Origin: Salinibacterium sp. SWN167
GTDB lineage: Bacteria > Actinomycetota > Actinomycetes > Actinomycetales > Microbacteriaceae
Direction: 5' to 3'
Length of the DNA: 64,000 bases
Assembly: GCF_015864665.1 (NCBI RefSeq)
Contig: NZ_JADYWU010000002.1
Span: forward strand, 186,001-250,000
Of the stretch, positions 46,627 to 55,912 are shown piece by piece. The first letter of the stretch is position 1; every line of letters starts with the position of its first letter. The notes beneath the pieces are model-generated. The model saw only the letters and a list, made by a program, of their open reading frames with translations, ran no database searches and had not been told where the DNA came from. The position numbers and the translations under genes were made by a program.

Positions 46627-47895
46627 GTGACTGCTCTCAGTAACGCCAGTTCCCTTGACCTCCTCGATGCCGCCCATTCGGTGGTTTCACGTTCTCTACT
46701 TCAGATTGCGAGCGCCTTTTCTGCGGTGCTTGCGCCCATGGTGGCGCACAGCTCTCTATTGATATTCACGGAAGACTGCACCGGGCGCCCTCAGAAGAAA
46801 GCGGGGGATCCTTCGATCACCAATCACGTGAGCATCGCCGAACTCGACGCCGTGCGTGAGACAGTGTCGGGCATCGGGCATCCGGTGTGGGCAATCACGG
46901 CGGTAGTTGCCCGCCACGAGCGTCCCGCAGCGGTGTGGATTGCGCCGACCGGTTCGCTGCTCGTCCTCACCGATCCGGTGATCATGACTGGTGGGCAATC
47001 GCAGGACCAGGCGTTGGCGACGATCGCGTCACTGTGGCGATTGGTGGCGGTGAGCATCCAGCAGCAAGTTGCCGTTGCAAGCCCCGACTATCTTCGGGAT
47101 TCGCGGATGGCGTCGCAGGACCGTGCCCAGGTCATTGCCGATCTCACCGATGCGCACTCCACGACTCTGGAACAAATTCTTGCGACGTTGCGCTCCCGTA
47201 GTGCGTCGGATGAGACTGCGCGCCAAGAAGCCACCGAGCTGGCCGCTACGGCTATGGTCAATCTGCGGGCAGTGTCTGATCGGGATCGCAGTTTGGCTGA
47301 GGAGCCGGTTGCGCGCGCTTTCGAACGCCTCAAAGCAGACCTGCGGCCCTTGGCCCGGTTTGGAGGCCTTGACGTGCAATTTGTGGAACCACCCGCTAAC
47401 GGTCGCGCATTGCCGGGCGAAGTCGCCCACGCTGGCCGAGCGATCGTTCGGGGCGCTGTGCTTGCACTCGTTGACCAACCGGGAGTCGCTCGGTTGCGGG
47501 TGGAGTGGGATTGCGACGGTGAGAATCTACTGATCGGGATTCGCGATGACGGGCCTGGCGAGTTGGCGGTCGAAGACCCCGCGGTGCGGCAGCTTGTTGA
47601 AAGGGCGGCTGCTCTTCGTGGTCGGTTGAGCGTGAATGGCACTGCAGGATGGGGCTCCGAAATTTCGGTGGTCTTGCCCCTGAGTGCTGAAGGACTTGAT
47701 CGCTCGCCCAGCGTGCAGTGGCAGATCACTCAACGGGAAGCCGAGGTCTTGGAACTGGTTGCCTCGGGTGCTCGCAATAAAGCCATCGCGCTCTCGCTGT
47801 CCATCAGCGAGAACACGGTGAAGTTTCATGTGGCGAACCTGCTGCGCAAGGCGGGGGTCTCGAACCGGGCTGAGCTCGTTTCGGCCTATCGCTGA
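46627..47895 (+). CDS. Fusion of kinase-like ATPase and LuxR DNA-binding domain
   Basis: 422 residues, no membrane segments. Residues 1-170 look like a GAF-type sensor fold (not certain). Residues 190-350 hold a helical part and an ATPase fold of histidine-kinase type with RDDGPGEL (G1-like) and TAGWGSEISVVLPL (G2-like). The C-terminal 65 residues are a full LuxR helix-turn-helix (ITQREAEVLELVASGARNK, ISENTVKFHVANLLRKAG). So sensing, possible nucleotide binding and DNA binding lie on one chain, without a receiver domain. It is divergent from hxlBA and probably controls it. GTG 46627 is chosen from the -10 spacing. Confidence 0.82.
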   Translation: MTALSNASSLDLLDAAHSVVSRSLLQIASAFSAVLAPMVAHSSLLIFTEDCTGRPQKKAGDPSITNHVSIAELDAVRETVSGIGHPVWAITAVVARHERPAAVWIAPTGSLLVLTDPVIMTGGQSQDQALATIASLWRLVAVSIQQQVAVASPDYLRDSRMASQDRAQVIADLTDAHSTTLEQILATLRSRSASDETARQEATELAATAMVNLRAVSDRDRSLAEEPVARAFERLKADLRPLARFGGLDVQFVEPPANGRALPGEVAHAGRAIVRGAVLALVDQPGVARLRVEWDCDGENLLIGIRDDGPGELAVEDPAVRQLVERAAALRGRLSVNGTAGWGSEISVVLPLSAEGLDRSPSVQWQITQREAEVLELVASGARNKAIALSLSISENTVKFHVANLLRKAGVSNRAELVSAYR

Positions 47896-47989
47896 CTCGT
47901 TTTCCTGCGCACTTCTCCCCAACAAAGTCGGGGAGTCGCGGTTCAGCACGAGTGCGGTTGAGCCGCCGAAACTGCAGTCGGAGTCTCCT

Positions 47990-47995
47990 TAATGT
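47990..47995 (+). promoter_or_regulatory. -10 hexamer TAATGT, leaderless type
   Basis: TAATGT is followed by six bases and GTG 48002, the start of the Tad cluster. Confidence 0.5.
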
Positions 47996-48001
47996 TGCCC
48001 T

Positions 48002-49090
48002 GTGACTACGACTCCTTCGCACCCCGACATTGTTCCTTTCGTTGCTCGGCGACGGTTTACGGCTGAGGCCACCCCTACCGCCAGTGCACAGGCGCGGGGC
48101 GTTCCTGGAGTGGGTGGCGGCGCTGGCCGCGGCTCTGGGGTGGCCCCCGGGGATGCAATGACGCGGGCACTCCACGAGTTCGGCCCATTAGCCCCCTACG
48201 TTGGGCGTCCGAACACCACCGACGTGTTCGTCAACGGCGCCCAGAATGTCTGGATCGACCGCGGCGGAGGGCTTGAATTTGTTGGCGACGTAGGCATGAC
48301 CGAAGCTGACCTGCGCGCGCTCGCCATTCGCCTCATCAACCTCGGCGGACGTCACGTCGACGAAGCGACACCCTGCGTGGATGTTCGGCTCGCCGGTGGG
48401 GTGCGCGTACACGCTGTTCTCCCTCCCATCTCCGCCACCGGCACGCTGCTCTCCATTCGCGTGCCGAGCCGAGAACCATTCGGGTTGGCAGAACTCGACT
48501 TCGCAGGATTCTTCAACGAGGTGCCGCTGCAACGAGTGAAAGCCCTCATCGACGGGCGGGAGAATGTGCTCATCTCGGGCGCATCAGGAGCCGGAAAAAC
48601 CACGTTTCTTGGCGCACTGTTGGCGGCGGCATCCGACACCGAACGCATTGTCGCCATTGAGGATGTCGCGGAGCTGCGGGTCGAACACCCGCACTTTGTA
48701 TCGCTCGAGGCACGGCAAGCGAACCTCGAAGGTGCCGGCGGCTACGGGCTGCCCGCGCTCGTGCGGGAAGCGTTGCGGATGCGGCCCGACCGGCTTGTCG
48801 TTGGTGAATGTCGCGGCGCTGAAATCCGCGAACTCCTGAGCGCGCTCAACACCGGCCACGACGGAGGCGCAGGAACCCTGCACGCTAACTCCCTGAAAGA
48901 CGTACCAAGCAGGCTCGAAGCGTTAGGGGCGCTCGCCGGATTAGACGCGACCGCCATCGCACGCCAAGCCGTCAGCGCCATTGGTGCCGTGCTGCACGTG
49001 GATCGCGTCGACGGCCGTCGCCGCCTCACCCACCTCGGCCGGCTCGTGCTCGACGATAACGACCGCCTCGCGATCGCCGAAATCGCATGA
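48002..49090 (+). CDS. TadA/CpaF-type secretion ATPase
   Basis: 362 residues. Walker A SGASGAGKTTFL (about residue 197), Asp box and Walker B around VVGECRGAEIRELL, and the His box AGTLHANS mark the type II/IV secretion ATPase family, TadA/CpaF branch. It powers assembly of Flp-like pili from the cytoplasmic side. The first 60 residues are a poorly conserved lead-in. It overlaps the next gene by four bases. Mycobacteria have the same cluster near topA. Confidence 0.92.
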   Translation: MTTTPSHPDIVPFVARRRFTAEATPTASAQARGVPGVGGGAGRGSGVAPGDAMTRALHEFGPLAPYVGRPNTTDVFVNGAQNVWIDRGGGLEFVGDVGMTEADLRALAIRLINLGGRHVDEATPCVDVRLAGGVRVHAVLPPISATGTLLSIRVPSREPFGLAELDFAGFFNEVPLQRVKALIDGRENVLISGASGAGKTTFLGALLAAASDTERIVAIEDVAELRVEHPHFVSLEARQANLEGAGGYGLPALVREALRMRPDRLVVGECRGAEIRELLSALNTGHDGGAGTLHANSLKDVPSRLEALGALAGLDATAIARQAVSAIGAVLHVDRVDGRRRLTHLGRLVLDDNDRLAIAEIA

Positions 49091-50004
49091 AACGCCCGCC
49101 ATCGCAACTGCCCGACGTCGCCAGTGTCACCCAACGGCTCGCCGTGCTGCTGCACGCCGGGCTGACTCCCACTTCGGCCTGGCAGCACGTGGCGCGCGGC
49201 CGAGCCGAGGGAAGCGTGGCGGCGGCGGTAGCGGTGGCAGGCGGCGATGCGGGAGGGGCCCCGGAACGCATTTCACGGGCATCCGCCGGTCTGCCAGCAT
49301 TGGATCGGCAAGCATGGAACTCGCTTGCCGCCGCCTGGTTCGTTGCCGGTCAAGTGGGGGCACCGCTGGCCGCTGCGTTACGCACTCATGCGCGAGCGCT
49401 GCGGATGCTCGTGCACATCCAGCGCGAAGTGGCCACCGCCCTCGCTGCCCCCGTCGCCACAGCGCGCATGGTCTTGGCATTGCCCGCCGTCGGACTCATC
49501 TTTGGAGCGCTGCTGGGTTTTGACACCCTCGGGGTGCTCTTCACAACGCCGATCGGGTGGGGTTGTCTCGTGGTCGGCGGCGGGCTGATCGTGATTGCTG
49601 TGCGTTGGAACAACCGGCTTGTGCGGTCGGCGACGCCCACGCACGCAGCACCCGGTCTTGAGTGCGAGCTGATGGCCGTTGCGGTCTCAGGCGGTGGTTC
49701 ACTCGTGCAGGCTCGGGCAGTCGTGACGCAGGCCCTTGAACGCTTCGGCCTGCCCGACGACGGCTCTCATCTTGACGAGGTGCTGCGGCTCTCGCAGGAG
49801 GCCGGGGTGCCCGCCGCCGAACTCTTGCGAGCCGAAGCTGACGAGGTGCGGCTGACGGCCGACGCGGATGCTCGTGCTGGTGCCGCAGCGCTCTCGGTGC
49901 GGCTCATGCTCCCGCTCGGGCTGTGCGTGCTCCCGGCCTTCATGGTGCTCGGAGTGCTGCCGCTCATGGTTGCGGTCATCTCATCCACCGTTGCCGGGTT
50001 CTAG
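49087..50004 (+). CDS. Type II secretion F-domain membrane protein, TadB-like
   Basis: 305 residues. N-terminal cytoplasmic helices (VTQRLAVLLHAGLTPTSAW), two hydrophobic segments near 135-180, an F domain (about 190-270: MAVAVSGGGSLVQARAVV, EAGVPAAELLRAEA) and a final hydrophobic segment pair. It forms the inner-membrane platform of the Tad system. Only this one platform gene is present; many Tad loci have tadB and tadC. Confidence 0.87.
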   Translation: MKRPPSQLPDVASVTQRLAVLLHAGLTPTSAWQHVARGRAEGSVAAAVAVAGGDAGGAPERISRASAGLPALDRQAWNSLAAAWFVAGQVGAPLAAALRTHARALRMLVHIQREVATALAAPVATARMVLALPAVGLIFGALLGFDTLGVLFTTPIGWGCLVVGGGLIVIAVRWNNRLVRSATPTHAAPGLECELMAVAVSGGGSLVQARAVVTQALERFGLPDDGSHLDEVLRLSQEAGVPAAELLRAEADEVRLTADADARAGAAALSVRLMLPLGLCVLPAFMVLGVLPLMVAVISSTVAGF

Positions 50005-50108
50005 TGATGTTCCACATATCGGACCGCGCTGGGTTGTATGACTCTCGCGCTCGGCAGGCTGGAGTCACTCGGCCGCAGACTGCGCAACAGCGCACCAAGG
50101 AGTACCTC

Positions 50109-50390
50109 ATGAATGATTCACACCTTGTTCCCTTGCCCGCTCTCGAACCCGGGTGTTCCCGCCGGCACCGGTTCGGTGGCGACCTGGGGCTGTCGCTACG
50201 TGCACGCCGGGTGGGCTCGATTGTCCGCACCCGGCTCAAATCCGAGAGAGGCGCAGCAACCGCCGAGTACGCCATCACCACTCTCGCCGCAGTCGGTTTC
50301 GCCGGACTGCTCGTCGTGATTCTTCGTTCCGGAGAGGTGCGCGGCATGCTCACCGACCTTGTGCGCAGTGCGCTCTCGATCCCGGCGTAA
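50109..50390 (+). CDS. DUF4244 pilin-like protein
   Basis: 93 residues from ATG 50109, with AAGGAG just before it; a longer frame upstream is not supported. A basic stretch leads to ERGAATAEYAITTLAAVGFAG, a type IV pilin-like hydrophobic helix with the Glu at position +5 after the glycine. This should be the Flp-like pilin subunit, processed by a prepilin peptidase not in the window. It overlaps the following gene. Confidence 0.88.
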   Translation: MNDSHLVPLPALEPGCSRRHRFGGDLGLSLRARRVGSIVRTRLKSERGAATAEYAITTLAAVGFAGLLVVILRSGEVRGMLTDLVRSALSIPA

Positions 50391-50742
50391 CCGAGCAGGA
50401 GCAGCGATCAACGAGCGTGGCAGCGTCACCGCAGAGTTTGCGTTGGCGTTGCCCGCCGTCGCTCTCGTTCTCGTGTGCTGCCTCAGCGGGGTGCAACTCG
50501 CCGGGCTGCAAATCCAGTTACAGGATGCGGCAGCCGCGTCAGCACGCAGCCTCGCCCGCGACGAAAGCTCCGGCACGGTCGCGGCCACCGCATCCGCTCT
50601 GGTCGCGTCAGCACGACTCAGTTCCCATCACCGCGACGACCTCGTGTGCGCCACCGTGAGCGCCCCCGCGCGCAACGCACTGCTTGGGCTGCTTCCGATC
50701 ACGCTCAGTGCAACCAGCTGCGCTCTCGCGGGAGGCCAATGA
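50359..50742 (+). CDS. TadE-like pseudopilin
   Basis: About 127 residues. After a basic N-terminus the segment ERGSVTAEFALALPAVALV is a TadE/pilin-like helix, followed by a short outer part with three or four Cys. The start is uncertain: GTG 50359 overlaps the DUF4244 gene by 32 bases; no other start lies nearer the helix with a good ribosome site. It is probably a minor pilin of the Tad system. Confidence 0.8.
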   Translation: MCAVRSRSRRNRAGAAINERGSVTAEFALALPAVALVLVCCLSGVQLAGLQIQLQDAAAASARSLARDESSGTVAATASALVASARLSSHHRDDLVCATVSAPARNALLGLLPITLSATSCALAGGQ

Positions 50743-51140
50743 TGGCCAAGTTGCAGGCGGGAGCTGGGGTTACGGCGGGTGCTGCGCGTCGCCCGCTGAA
50801 CGACGAACGAGGCTCGGGCACCATCCTGATGGTCGGCCTCATCGCGACAGTTCTCGCCGTCACTGCGCTCGTCATCCCTCTCTATTGGGCGCTCAGCGTG
50901 AGGCATGCGCTCGCCGGGGCAACGGACGCTGCCGCGCTCGCCGCAGCAGACACCGCGAGTGGACTTGTTGCTGGCTACCCGTGTGCCAACGCCGAGCGGC
51001 TCGCGAGTGCTAATAACTCCCTTATAGAGGACTGTGTGGTTGATGGGCGTATCGTGACAGTTACCGCTAGTCGCCGCATCCTCGGCATACTGGTCACAAC
51101 GAGCGCTACAGCAGGCCCACCCCCAACCAGGGCGGATTAG
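50739..51140 (+). CDS. TadE-like protein, Rv3654c type (TadG-like)
   Basis: 133 residues starting at ATG 50739 (or the adjacent ATG 50742), after GGAGG. DERGSGTILMVGLIATVLAV is a hydrophobic N-terminal helix, followed by the ATDAAALAAADTASG pattern found in TadG-like and Rv3654c-like proteins of the 'helicase/secretion neighbourhood'. The outer part has a Cys pair. Last gene of the Tad cluster. Confidence 0.82.
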   Translation: MMAKLQAGAGVTAGAARRPLNDERGSGTILMVGLIATVLAVTALVIPLYWALSVRHALAGATDAAALAAADTASGLVAGYPCANAERLASANNSLIEDCVVDGRIVTVTASRRILGILVTTSATAGPPPTRAD

Positions 51141-51222
51141 GCAACTGAGCGGTCGGTGTGTGTATTGTGTCGCTGATAGTGGCGCTGCCACCGGTCAAGT
51201 GCGTCATCATCCAAGGAGTCCC

Positions 51223-54105
51223 GTGTCTGGCACCAAAAAACTTGTCATTGTCGAGTCGCCCACCAAGGCCAAGACGATAGCCAAGTACCTCGGTGACGAC
51301 TACGACGTGCTCTCCTCCGTCGGTCACATTCGTGACCTCGTCGAGCCTCGCAACCTGCCGCCCGAGCTCAAAAAGGGTTCGCTCGGCAAGTTCTCTGTCG
51401 ACGTCGATAACGGCTTCGAGCCCTACTACGTCGTCTCCGACGCCAAAAAGAAAACCGTCGCCGAACTGAAGAAAGCGCTCAGCGGCGCTAACGAACTCTT
51501 CCTCGCAACTGATGAGGACCGCGAAGGTGAGGCCATCGCGTGGCACCTCCTGCAGGTGTTGAAGCCCAAGGTTCCCGTGAAGCGCATGGTGTTCCACGAA
51601 ATCACCGAAGACGCCATCGAAGCGGCTATCAACAACACCCGTGAGGTCGACACCGCGCTCGTTGACGCTCAGGAAACCCGCCGCATCCTCGACCGCCTCT
51701 ACGGCTACGAAATCTCTCCCGTGCTCTGGCGCAAAGTCGGCCCCGGTCTTTCCGCTGGCCGCGTGCAGTCCGCCGCGACCCGCCTCGTTGTCGAGCGCGA
51801 GCGCGAACGGCTCGCCTTCATCACTGCCAACTACTGGGACCTCATCGCCCAGCTCTCGCCAGACAGCGAAACCAACGGTTTCGAATCCAAGCTCGTGCGC
51901 CTCGACGGCAAGCGTGTTGCCGCCGGCCGTGACTTCGATGACCGCGGAAACCTCAAGGGTGACGCCGTGGCCCTCGACGAAAAGGCCGCTCAAACGCTCG
52001 CAGATGCCCTGCGGATGCCGAGCACCACCATCACCGTAAAAACGGTCGAGACCAAGCCATACACGCGCCGCCCCGCAGCACCGTTCACCACCTCAACGCT
52101 GCAGCAGGAGGCCGGGCGCAAGCTGCGTTACTCCGCTCGCCAGACGATGAGCGTTGCGCAGTCGCTGTACGAAAACGGTTACATCACCTATATGCGAACC
52201 GATTCCTCGTCGCTCTCGCAGCAGGCCATCACCGCCGCTCGCACCCAAGCCGTTGCCCTCTACGGTGCAGACGCTGTGCCCGACAAGCCCCGCGTCTACG
52301 CCAGCAAGAGCAAGAACGCTCAAGAGGCCCACGAAGCTATTCGCCCCTCGGGAGATACCTTCCGCACGCCAAGCGAACTGCAGTCGACGCTGCGCGGCAA
52401 CGACTTCAAGCTCTACGAACTGATCTGGAAGCGCACCGTCGCCTCGCAGATGGCTGACGCTAAGGGGTCAACGGCATCCATCACGATCGCTGCCGGTGAA
52501 GCTCCCGTTGCCGAATTCTCGGCCAGCGGAACCATCATCACCTTCCGCGGTTTCATGCAGGCCTACGAAGAAGGCCAAGACGAAGAGCGCAACGCCACCG
52601 CTGAGCCCAAAGAAGCGAAACTGCCTCCGCTCAAGGAAGGCCAGACGCTCACACTTCTCGACGTCGAAGCGAAGGGCCACGAGACCAGCCCGCCGCCGCG
52701 TTACACCGAAGCCAGCCTCGTCAAGAAGCTAGAAGAACTCGGCATCGGTCGCCCGTCGACGTACGCGTCGATCATCTCCACGATCATCGACCGCGGCTAC
52801 ATCACTCCTCGCGGCCAGGCCCTCGTGCCCAACTGGATTGCGTTCTCCGTGATCCGTTTGCTCGAAGAGTACTTCGGCGACCTCGTGCAGTATGACTTCA
52901 CCGCAGGCATGGAAGACGACCTCGACCGCATCGCGGGCGGCACCCAGAACCGCGTGGAGTGGCTGCAGTCGTTCTACTTCGGTGACGACAAGTACCGGGG
53001 CCTTCGCACCGTCATCGACAACCTCGGCGAGATCGATGCCAAGGAAATCAATTCGATGAAGCTGTCGGATGACGTGACCCTGCGCATCGGCAAGTACGGT
53101 CCGTACCTCGAGACTCCCAGTGACGACCCGGAGAAGCCGCGCCGCGTCAACATTCCCGAAGCTCTTGCGCCCGACGAGCTCACCCTCGCCAAGGCGATCG
53201 AACTCATCGAAGCGCCCGTGATCGGCGACCGCGTCATCGGCGTGAACCCGGAGAACGGCAAAGAGATCGTCGCGAAGGATGGCCGCTTCGGCCCCTACGT
53301 GACCGAGCTCGAACCAGAACCCGAGCCCGTTCCGGAGCCCGTCGAAGAGATCGATCCTAAGACCGGCGAAGTGAAGAAGGCCAAGAAGCCTAAGAAGGCT
53401 GCCGTCGTGAAGCCGCGCACGGCATCCATTTTCAAGACGATGGAACTTGACGCGATCGACCTCGACACCGCGCTCAAGCTGCTCAGCCTGCCCCGCGTCG
53501 TTGGTCTCGACCCTGAAACGGGCGTCGAAATCACCGCGCAAAACGGACGCTACGGCCCCTATCTCAAGAAGGGTGTCGAAACTCGTTCGCTCACGAGCGA
53601 AGACCTCATTTTCGACATCGACGTCGCCGGTGCCGTAGAGCTCTACGCCCAGCCCAAGTACGGCAACCGCGCAGCATCCAGTGCTCTCAAAGAGTTCGAT
53701 GCTGACCCCGTGAGTGAAAAGCCGATCAAGATCAAGGATGGCCGCTTCGGTGCGTACGTAACCGACGGCACCACTAACGCCACCATCCCGCGCGGCGAGA
53801 CCGTCGAAGATGTCGACTTCGAGCGTGCCGTTCAGCTGTTGGCTGACAAGCGAGCCAAGGGACCGGTCAAGCGCAAGACGGCTGCGAAGAAGCCTGCCGC
53901 GAAGAAACCAGCCGCCAAGAAGCCTGCCGCCAAGAAGCCGGCTGCGAAGAAGCCTGCGGCGAAGAAGCCTGCGGCGAAGAAGCCTGCGGCGAAGACGACT
54001 GCCGCAAAGACCACAGCAGCTAAGACGACTGCGGCCAAGAAGCCGGCGGCGAAAAAGCCTGCTGCGCCCAAGGCCACCACCGCCGCCACTACTGAAGCAG
54101 AGTAG
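51223..54105 (+). CDS. topA: DNA topoisomerase I
   Basis: 960 residues from GTG 51223, which has AAGGAG at 51213-51218. The Toprim domain begins VIVESPTKAKTI and includes TDEDREGEAIAW; the catalytic Tyr is in ITYMRTDSSSLSQ (about residue 323). The C-terminal half has the actinobacterial repeat modules with DGRFGPYV/NGRYGPYL/DGRFGAYV, and no zinc fingers. The last 70 residues are a KKPAA-type basic tail, which in mycobacterial enzymes aids DNA binding. It relaxes negative supercoils. A -10-like TATTGT lies at 51163-51168. Confidence 0.97.
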   Translation: MSGTKKLVIVESPTKAKTIAKYLGDDYDVLSSVGHIRDLVEPRNLPPELKKGSLGKFSVDVDNGFEPYYVVSDAKKKTVAELKKALSGANELFLATDEDREGEAIAWHLLQVLKPKVPVKRMVFHEITEDAIEAAINNTREVDTALVDAQETRRILDRLYGYEISPVLWRKVGPGLSAGRVQSAATRLVVERERERLAFITANYWDLIAQLSPDSETNGFESKLVRLDGKRVAAGRDFDDRGNLKGDAVALDEKAAQTLADALRMPSTTITVKTVETKPYTRRPAAPFTTSTLQQEAGRKLRYSARQTMSVAQSLYENGYITYMRTDSSSLSQQAITAARTQAVALYGADAVPDKPRVYASKSKNAQEAHEAIRPSGDTFRTPSELQSTLRGNDFKLYELIWKRTVASQMADAKGSTASITIAAGEAPVAEFSASGTIITFRGFMQAYEEGQDEERNATAEPKEAKLPPLKEGQTLTLLDVEAKGHETSPPPRYTEASLVKKLEELGIGRPSTYASIISTIIDRGYITPRGQALVPNWIAFSVIRLLEEYFGDLVQYDFTAGMEDDLDRIAGGTQNRVEWLQSFYFGDDKYRGLRTVIDNLGEIDAKEINSMKLSDDVTLRIGKYGPYLETPSDDPEKPRRVNIPEALAPDELTLAKAIELIEAPVIGDRVIGVNPENGKEIVAKDGRFGPYVTELEPEPEPVPEPVEEIDPKTGEVKKAKKPKKAAVVKPRTASIFKTMELDAIDLDTALKLLSLPRVVGLDPETGVEITAQNGRYGPYLKKGVETRSLTSEDLIFDIDVAGAVELYAQPKYGNRAASSALKEFDADPVSEKPIKIKDGRFGAYVTDGTTNATIPRGETVEDVDFERAVQLLADKRAKGPVKRKTAAKKPAAKKPAAKKPAAKKPAAKKPAAKKPAAKKPAAKTTAAKTTAAKTTAAKKPAAKKPAAPKATTAATTEAE
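53880..54060 (+). repeat. Short repeats coding the basic tail of topA
   Basis: Units near 15 bases (GCGAAGAAGCCTGCG and variants) repeat about a dozen times, coding AAKKP steps; three steps read AAKTT instead. In-frame expansion or loss is likely over time. Confidence 0.85.
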
Positions 54106-54106
54106 C

Positions 54107-54736
54107 GTGCCCGGACTGTTCATCACGCTCGAGGGCGGGGACGGCGTTGGTAAGACCACGCAGTCACAGCTTCTCGTGAAGTGGCTCGAAGAAGCCGGCC
54201 ACACGGTTGTTGTAACTCGCGAACCCGGTGGCACTGATTTGGGCTTAGAGTTGCGCGAAATCGTATTGCACCGCCGGGGCGAGATGGACCCGCGTGCCGA
54301 AGCGCTCATCTACGCCGCCGACCGTGCCCACCACATCGCAACGCTGGTGCGTCCAGCCCTTGAGCGCGGTGAGATCGTTGTTCAGGATCGCTACATCGAC
54401 TCTTCCGAGGCCTACCAGGGTGCCGGTCGAGTGCTCGGGTCCGACGAAGTGCGTGACCTCTCGCTGTGGGCGACGCAGAACTTGCTTCCCGACGTGACCG
54501 TGCTGCTCGATCTCGATCCTGCCGACAGTCGCAAGCGCCTCGACAACGCTCGCACTCGCTACGACAGGCTCGAAGCTGAGAAGCAAGAATTCCACACCCG
54601 CGTTCGCGACGCCTTCTTGGAACGCGCGGCGAAGGAGCCCGAGCGCATCCTTGTGGTGGATGCCGCCCGCGGCGTCGATGAGATCGCTGGCACGATCCGT
54701 GAGCGCATTCAGAACCACCTCCCGCAACCCGCCTAG
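54107..54736 (+). CDS. tmk: Thymidylate kinase
   Basis: 209 residues from GTG 54107, one base after the topA stop, giving the family N-terminus LFITLEGGDGVGKTTQ. The DR(Y/H) motif is QDRYIDSSEAYQGAGR, and the lid region carries ARTRYDRLE. It makes dTDP from dTMP. The frame is open much further upstream inside topA, but that part is out of family. Tightly coupled to topA and nine bases before holB. Confidence 0.96.
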   Translation: MPGLFITLEGGDGVGKTTQSQLLVKWLEEAGHTVVVTREPGGTDLGLELREIVLHRRGEMDPRAEALIYAADRAHHIATLVRPALERGEIVVQDRYIDSSEAYQGAGRVLGSDEVRDLSLWATQNLLPDVTVLLDLDPADSRKRLDNARTRYDRLEAEKQEFHTRVRDAFLERAAKEPERILVVDAARGVDEIAGTIRERIQNHLPQPA

Positions 54737-54739
54737 ACT
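54734..54739 (+). promoter_or_regulatory. -10 hexamer TAGACT, leaderless type
   Basis: TAGACT overlaps the tmk stop (TAG) and precedes ATG 54746 by six bases, so holB may have its own transcript. Confidence 0.45.
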
Positions 54740-54745
54740 GAGCGC

Positions 54746-55912
54746 ATGTCGTTGTGGGAGGGCCTGACGGGCCAAGCTGAAGCGATCGCCGTTCTTGAGG
54801 CTGCGGCCTCGTCATCGGCGTTGGGCAGCTCAGAACAGTCGTCGATGACGCACTCGTGGTTGATCACGGGCCCGCCCGGATCTGGCCGCTCTAATATTGC
54901 CTACGCTTTCGCTGCCGCCCTGCTCGGCACGCGCGGCGACGAAACCGAAGAGTCGGTCTACAAACAGGTTGTTGCTCGCACCCATCCCGACCTTGGCGTG
55001 CTGAGCACCGAACGCGTCATCATCTCCATCGACGAGGTGCGCAAGCTGGTGGCCTCGTCGCAGTTCTCGCCGTCGGTCGGCCACTACCGGGTCATGATTA
55101 TTGAGGATGCCGACCGCATGGTCGAGCGCACCTCCAACGTTCTGCTCAAAGCCCTAGAAGAGCCGCCGCCACGCACGGTCTGGATTCTGTGCGCGCCCAG
55201 CGAAGCCGACCTCATTCCCACCATCCGTTCCCGCGTGCGCAGCGTTCGTCTCCGCACGCCCGCGATCGAGGATGTTGCCCAACTGCTGCAAGATCGCGAT
55301 GGCGTTGCACCCGACATCGCCTTGCGCGCGGCACGAGAAGCACAAAGCCACATCGGCATGGCACACCGTCTTGCGACCAATGCGGAGGCCCGCGAACGAC
55401 GCGAACAGGCACTGACCACCGTGCTCAACATCCGCACGGTGTCGGACGCTGTGATCGCCGCCACTCTCTTGCTCGAGTTGTCGAAGGCGGATGCCACCGC
55501 CCTCACCGAGGAGAAGGACGCCCACGAACGCGAGTCCGCGCTTCGCTCGCTCGGTGTTGCTCCCGGCGGCACTATTCCGCCGGCGCTGCGGGTGCAGCTC
55601 AAGAATCTCGAAGAAGACCAGAAGCGTCGTGCGACTCGAAGTTTGCGCGACGGTATTGACCGCATCATGGTCGACTTACTGTCGCTCTACCGCGACATTT
55701 TGTTGACCCAAATTGGTGCCCCGGGAGAACTCATTAACCTCAGCATTGTCAATAACCTCACGGCGGTGGCGAACCGCACAACAGCGCCAGCGACGCTCGC
55801 CATCATGGACGGTATCGCTGAAGCGCGCCGTCGCATCGAAAGCAATGTTGCTCCGGCACTCGCCCTTGAGGCGATGCTCGTGAAGGTCGCTGTATCGGGA
55901 CGCGGGGCATGA
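54746..55912 (+). CDS. holB: DNA polymerase III subunit delta'
   Basis: 388 residues. AAA+ clamp-loader fold: ITGPPGSGRSNIAYAF (P-loop with Arg in place of Lys, fitting a subunit that need not hydrolyse ATP), RVMIIEDADRM, LLKALEEPPPRTVWIL and the SRC-like IRSRVRSVRL. It works with DnaX and delta to load the clamp. It overlaps the next gene by four bases. Confidence 0.94.
   Translation: MSLWEGLTGQAEAIAVLEAAASSSALGSSEQSSMTHSWLITGPPGSGRSNIAYAFAAALLGTRGDETEESVYKQVVARTHPDLGVLSTERVIISIDEVRKLVASSQFSPSVGHYRVMIIEDADRMVERTSNVLLKALEEPPPRTVWILCAPSEADLIPTIRSRVRSVRLRTPAIEDVAQLLQDRDGVAPDIALRAAREAQSHIGMAHRLATNAEARERREQALTTVLNIRTVSDAVIAATLLLELSKADATALTEEKDAHERESALRSLGVAPGGTIPPALRVQLKNLEEDQKRRATRSLRDGIDRIMVDLLSLYRDILLTQIGAPGELINLSIVNNLTAVANRTTAPATLAIMDGIAEARRRIESNVAPALALEAMLVKVAVSGRGA

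Noticed and set aside
53810-54106. N-terminal extension of thymidylate kinase into topA
   Set aside because: The extension is an Arg/Pro-rich reading of the topA tail; the family N-terminus begins at GTG 54107.
52729-54309. A 526-codon minus-strand frame across topA and tmk
   Set aside because: Low-complexity Leu/Arg-rich translation of the opposite strand of the basic tail and conserved domains.
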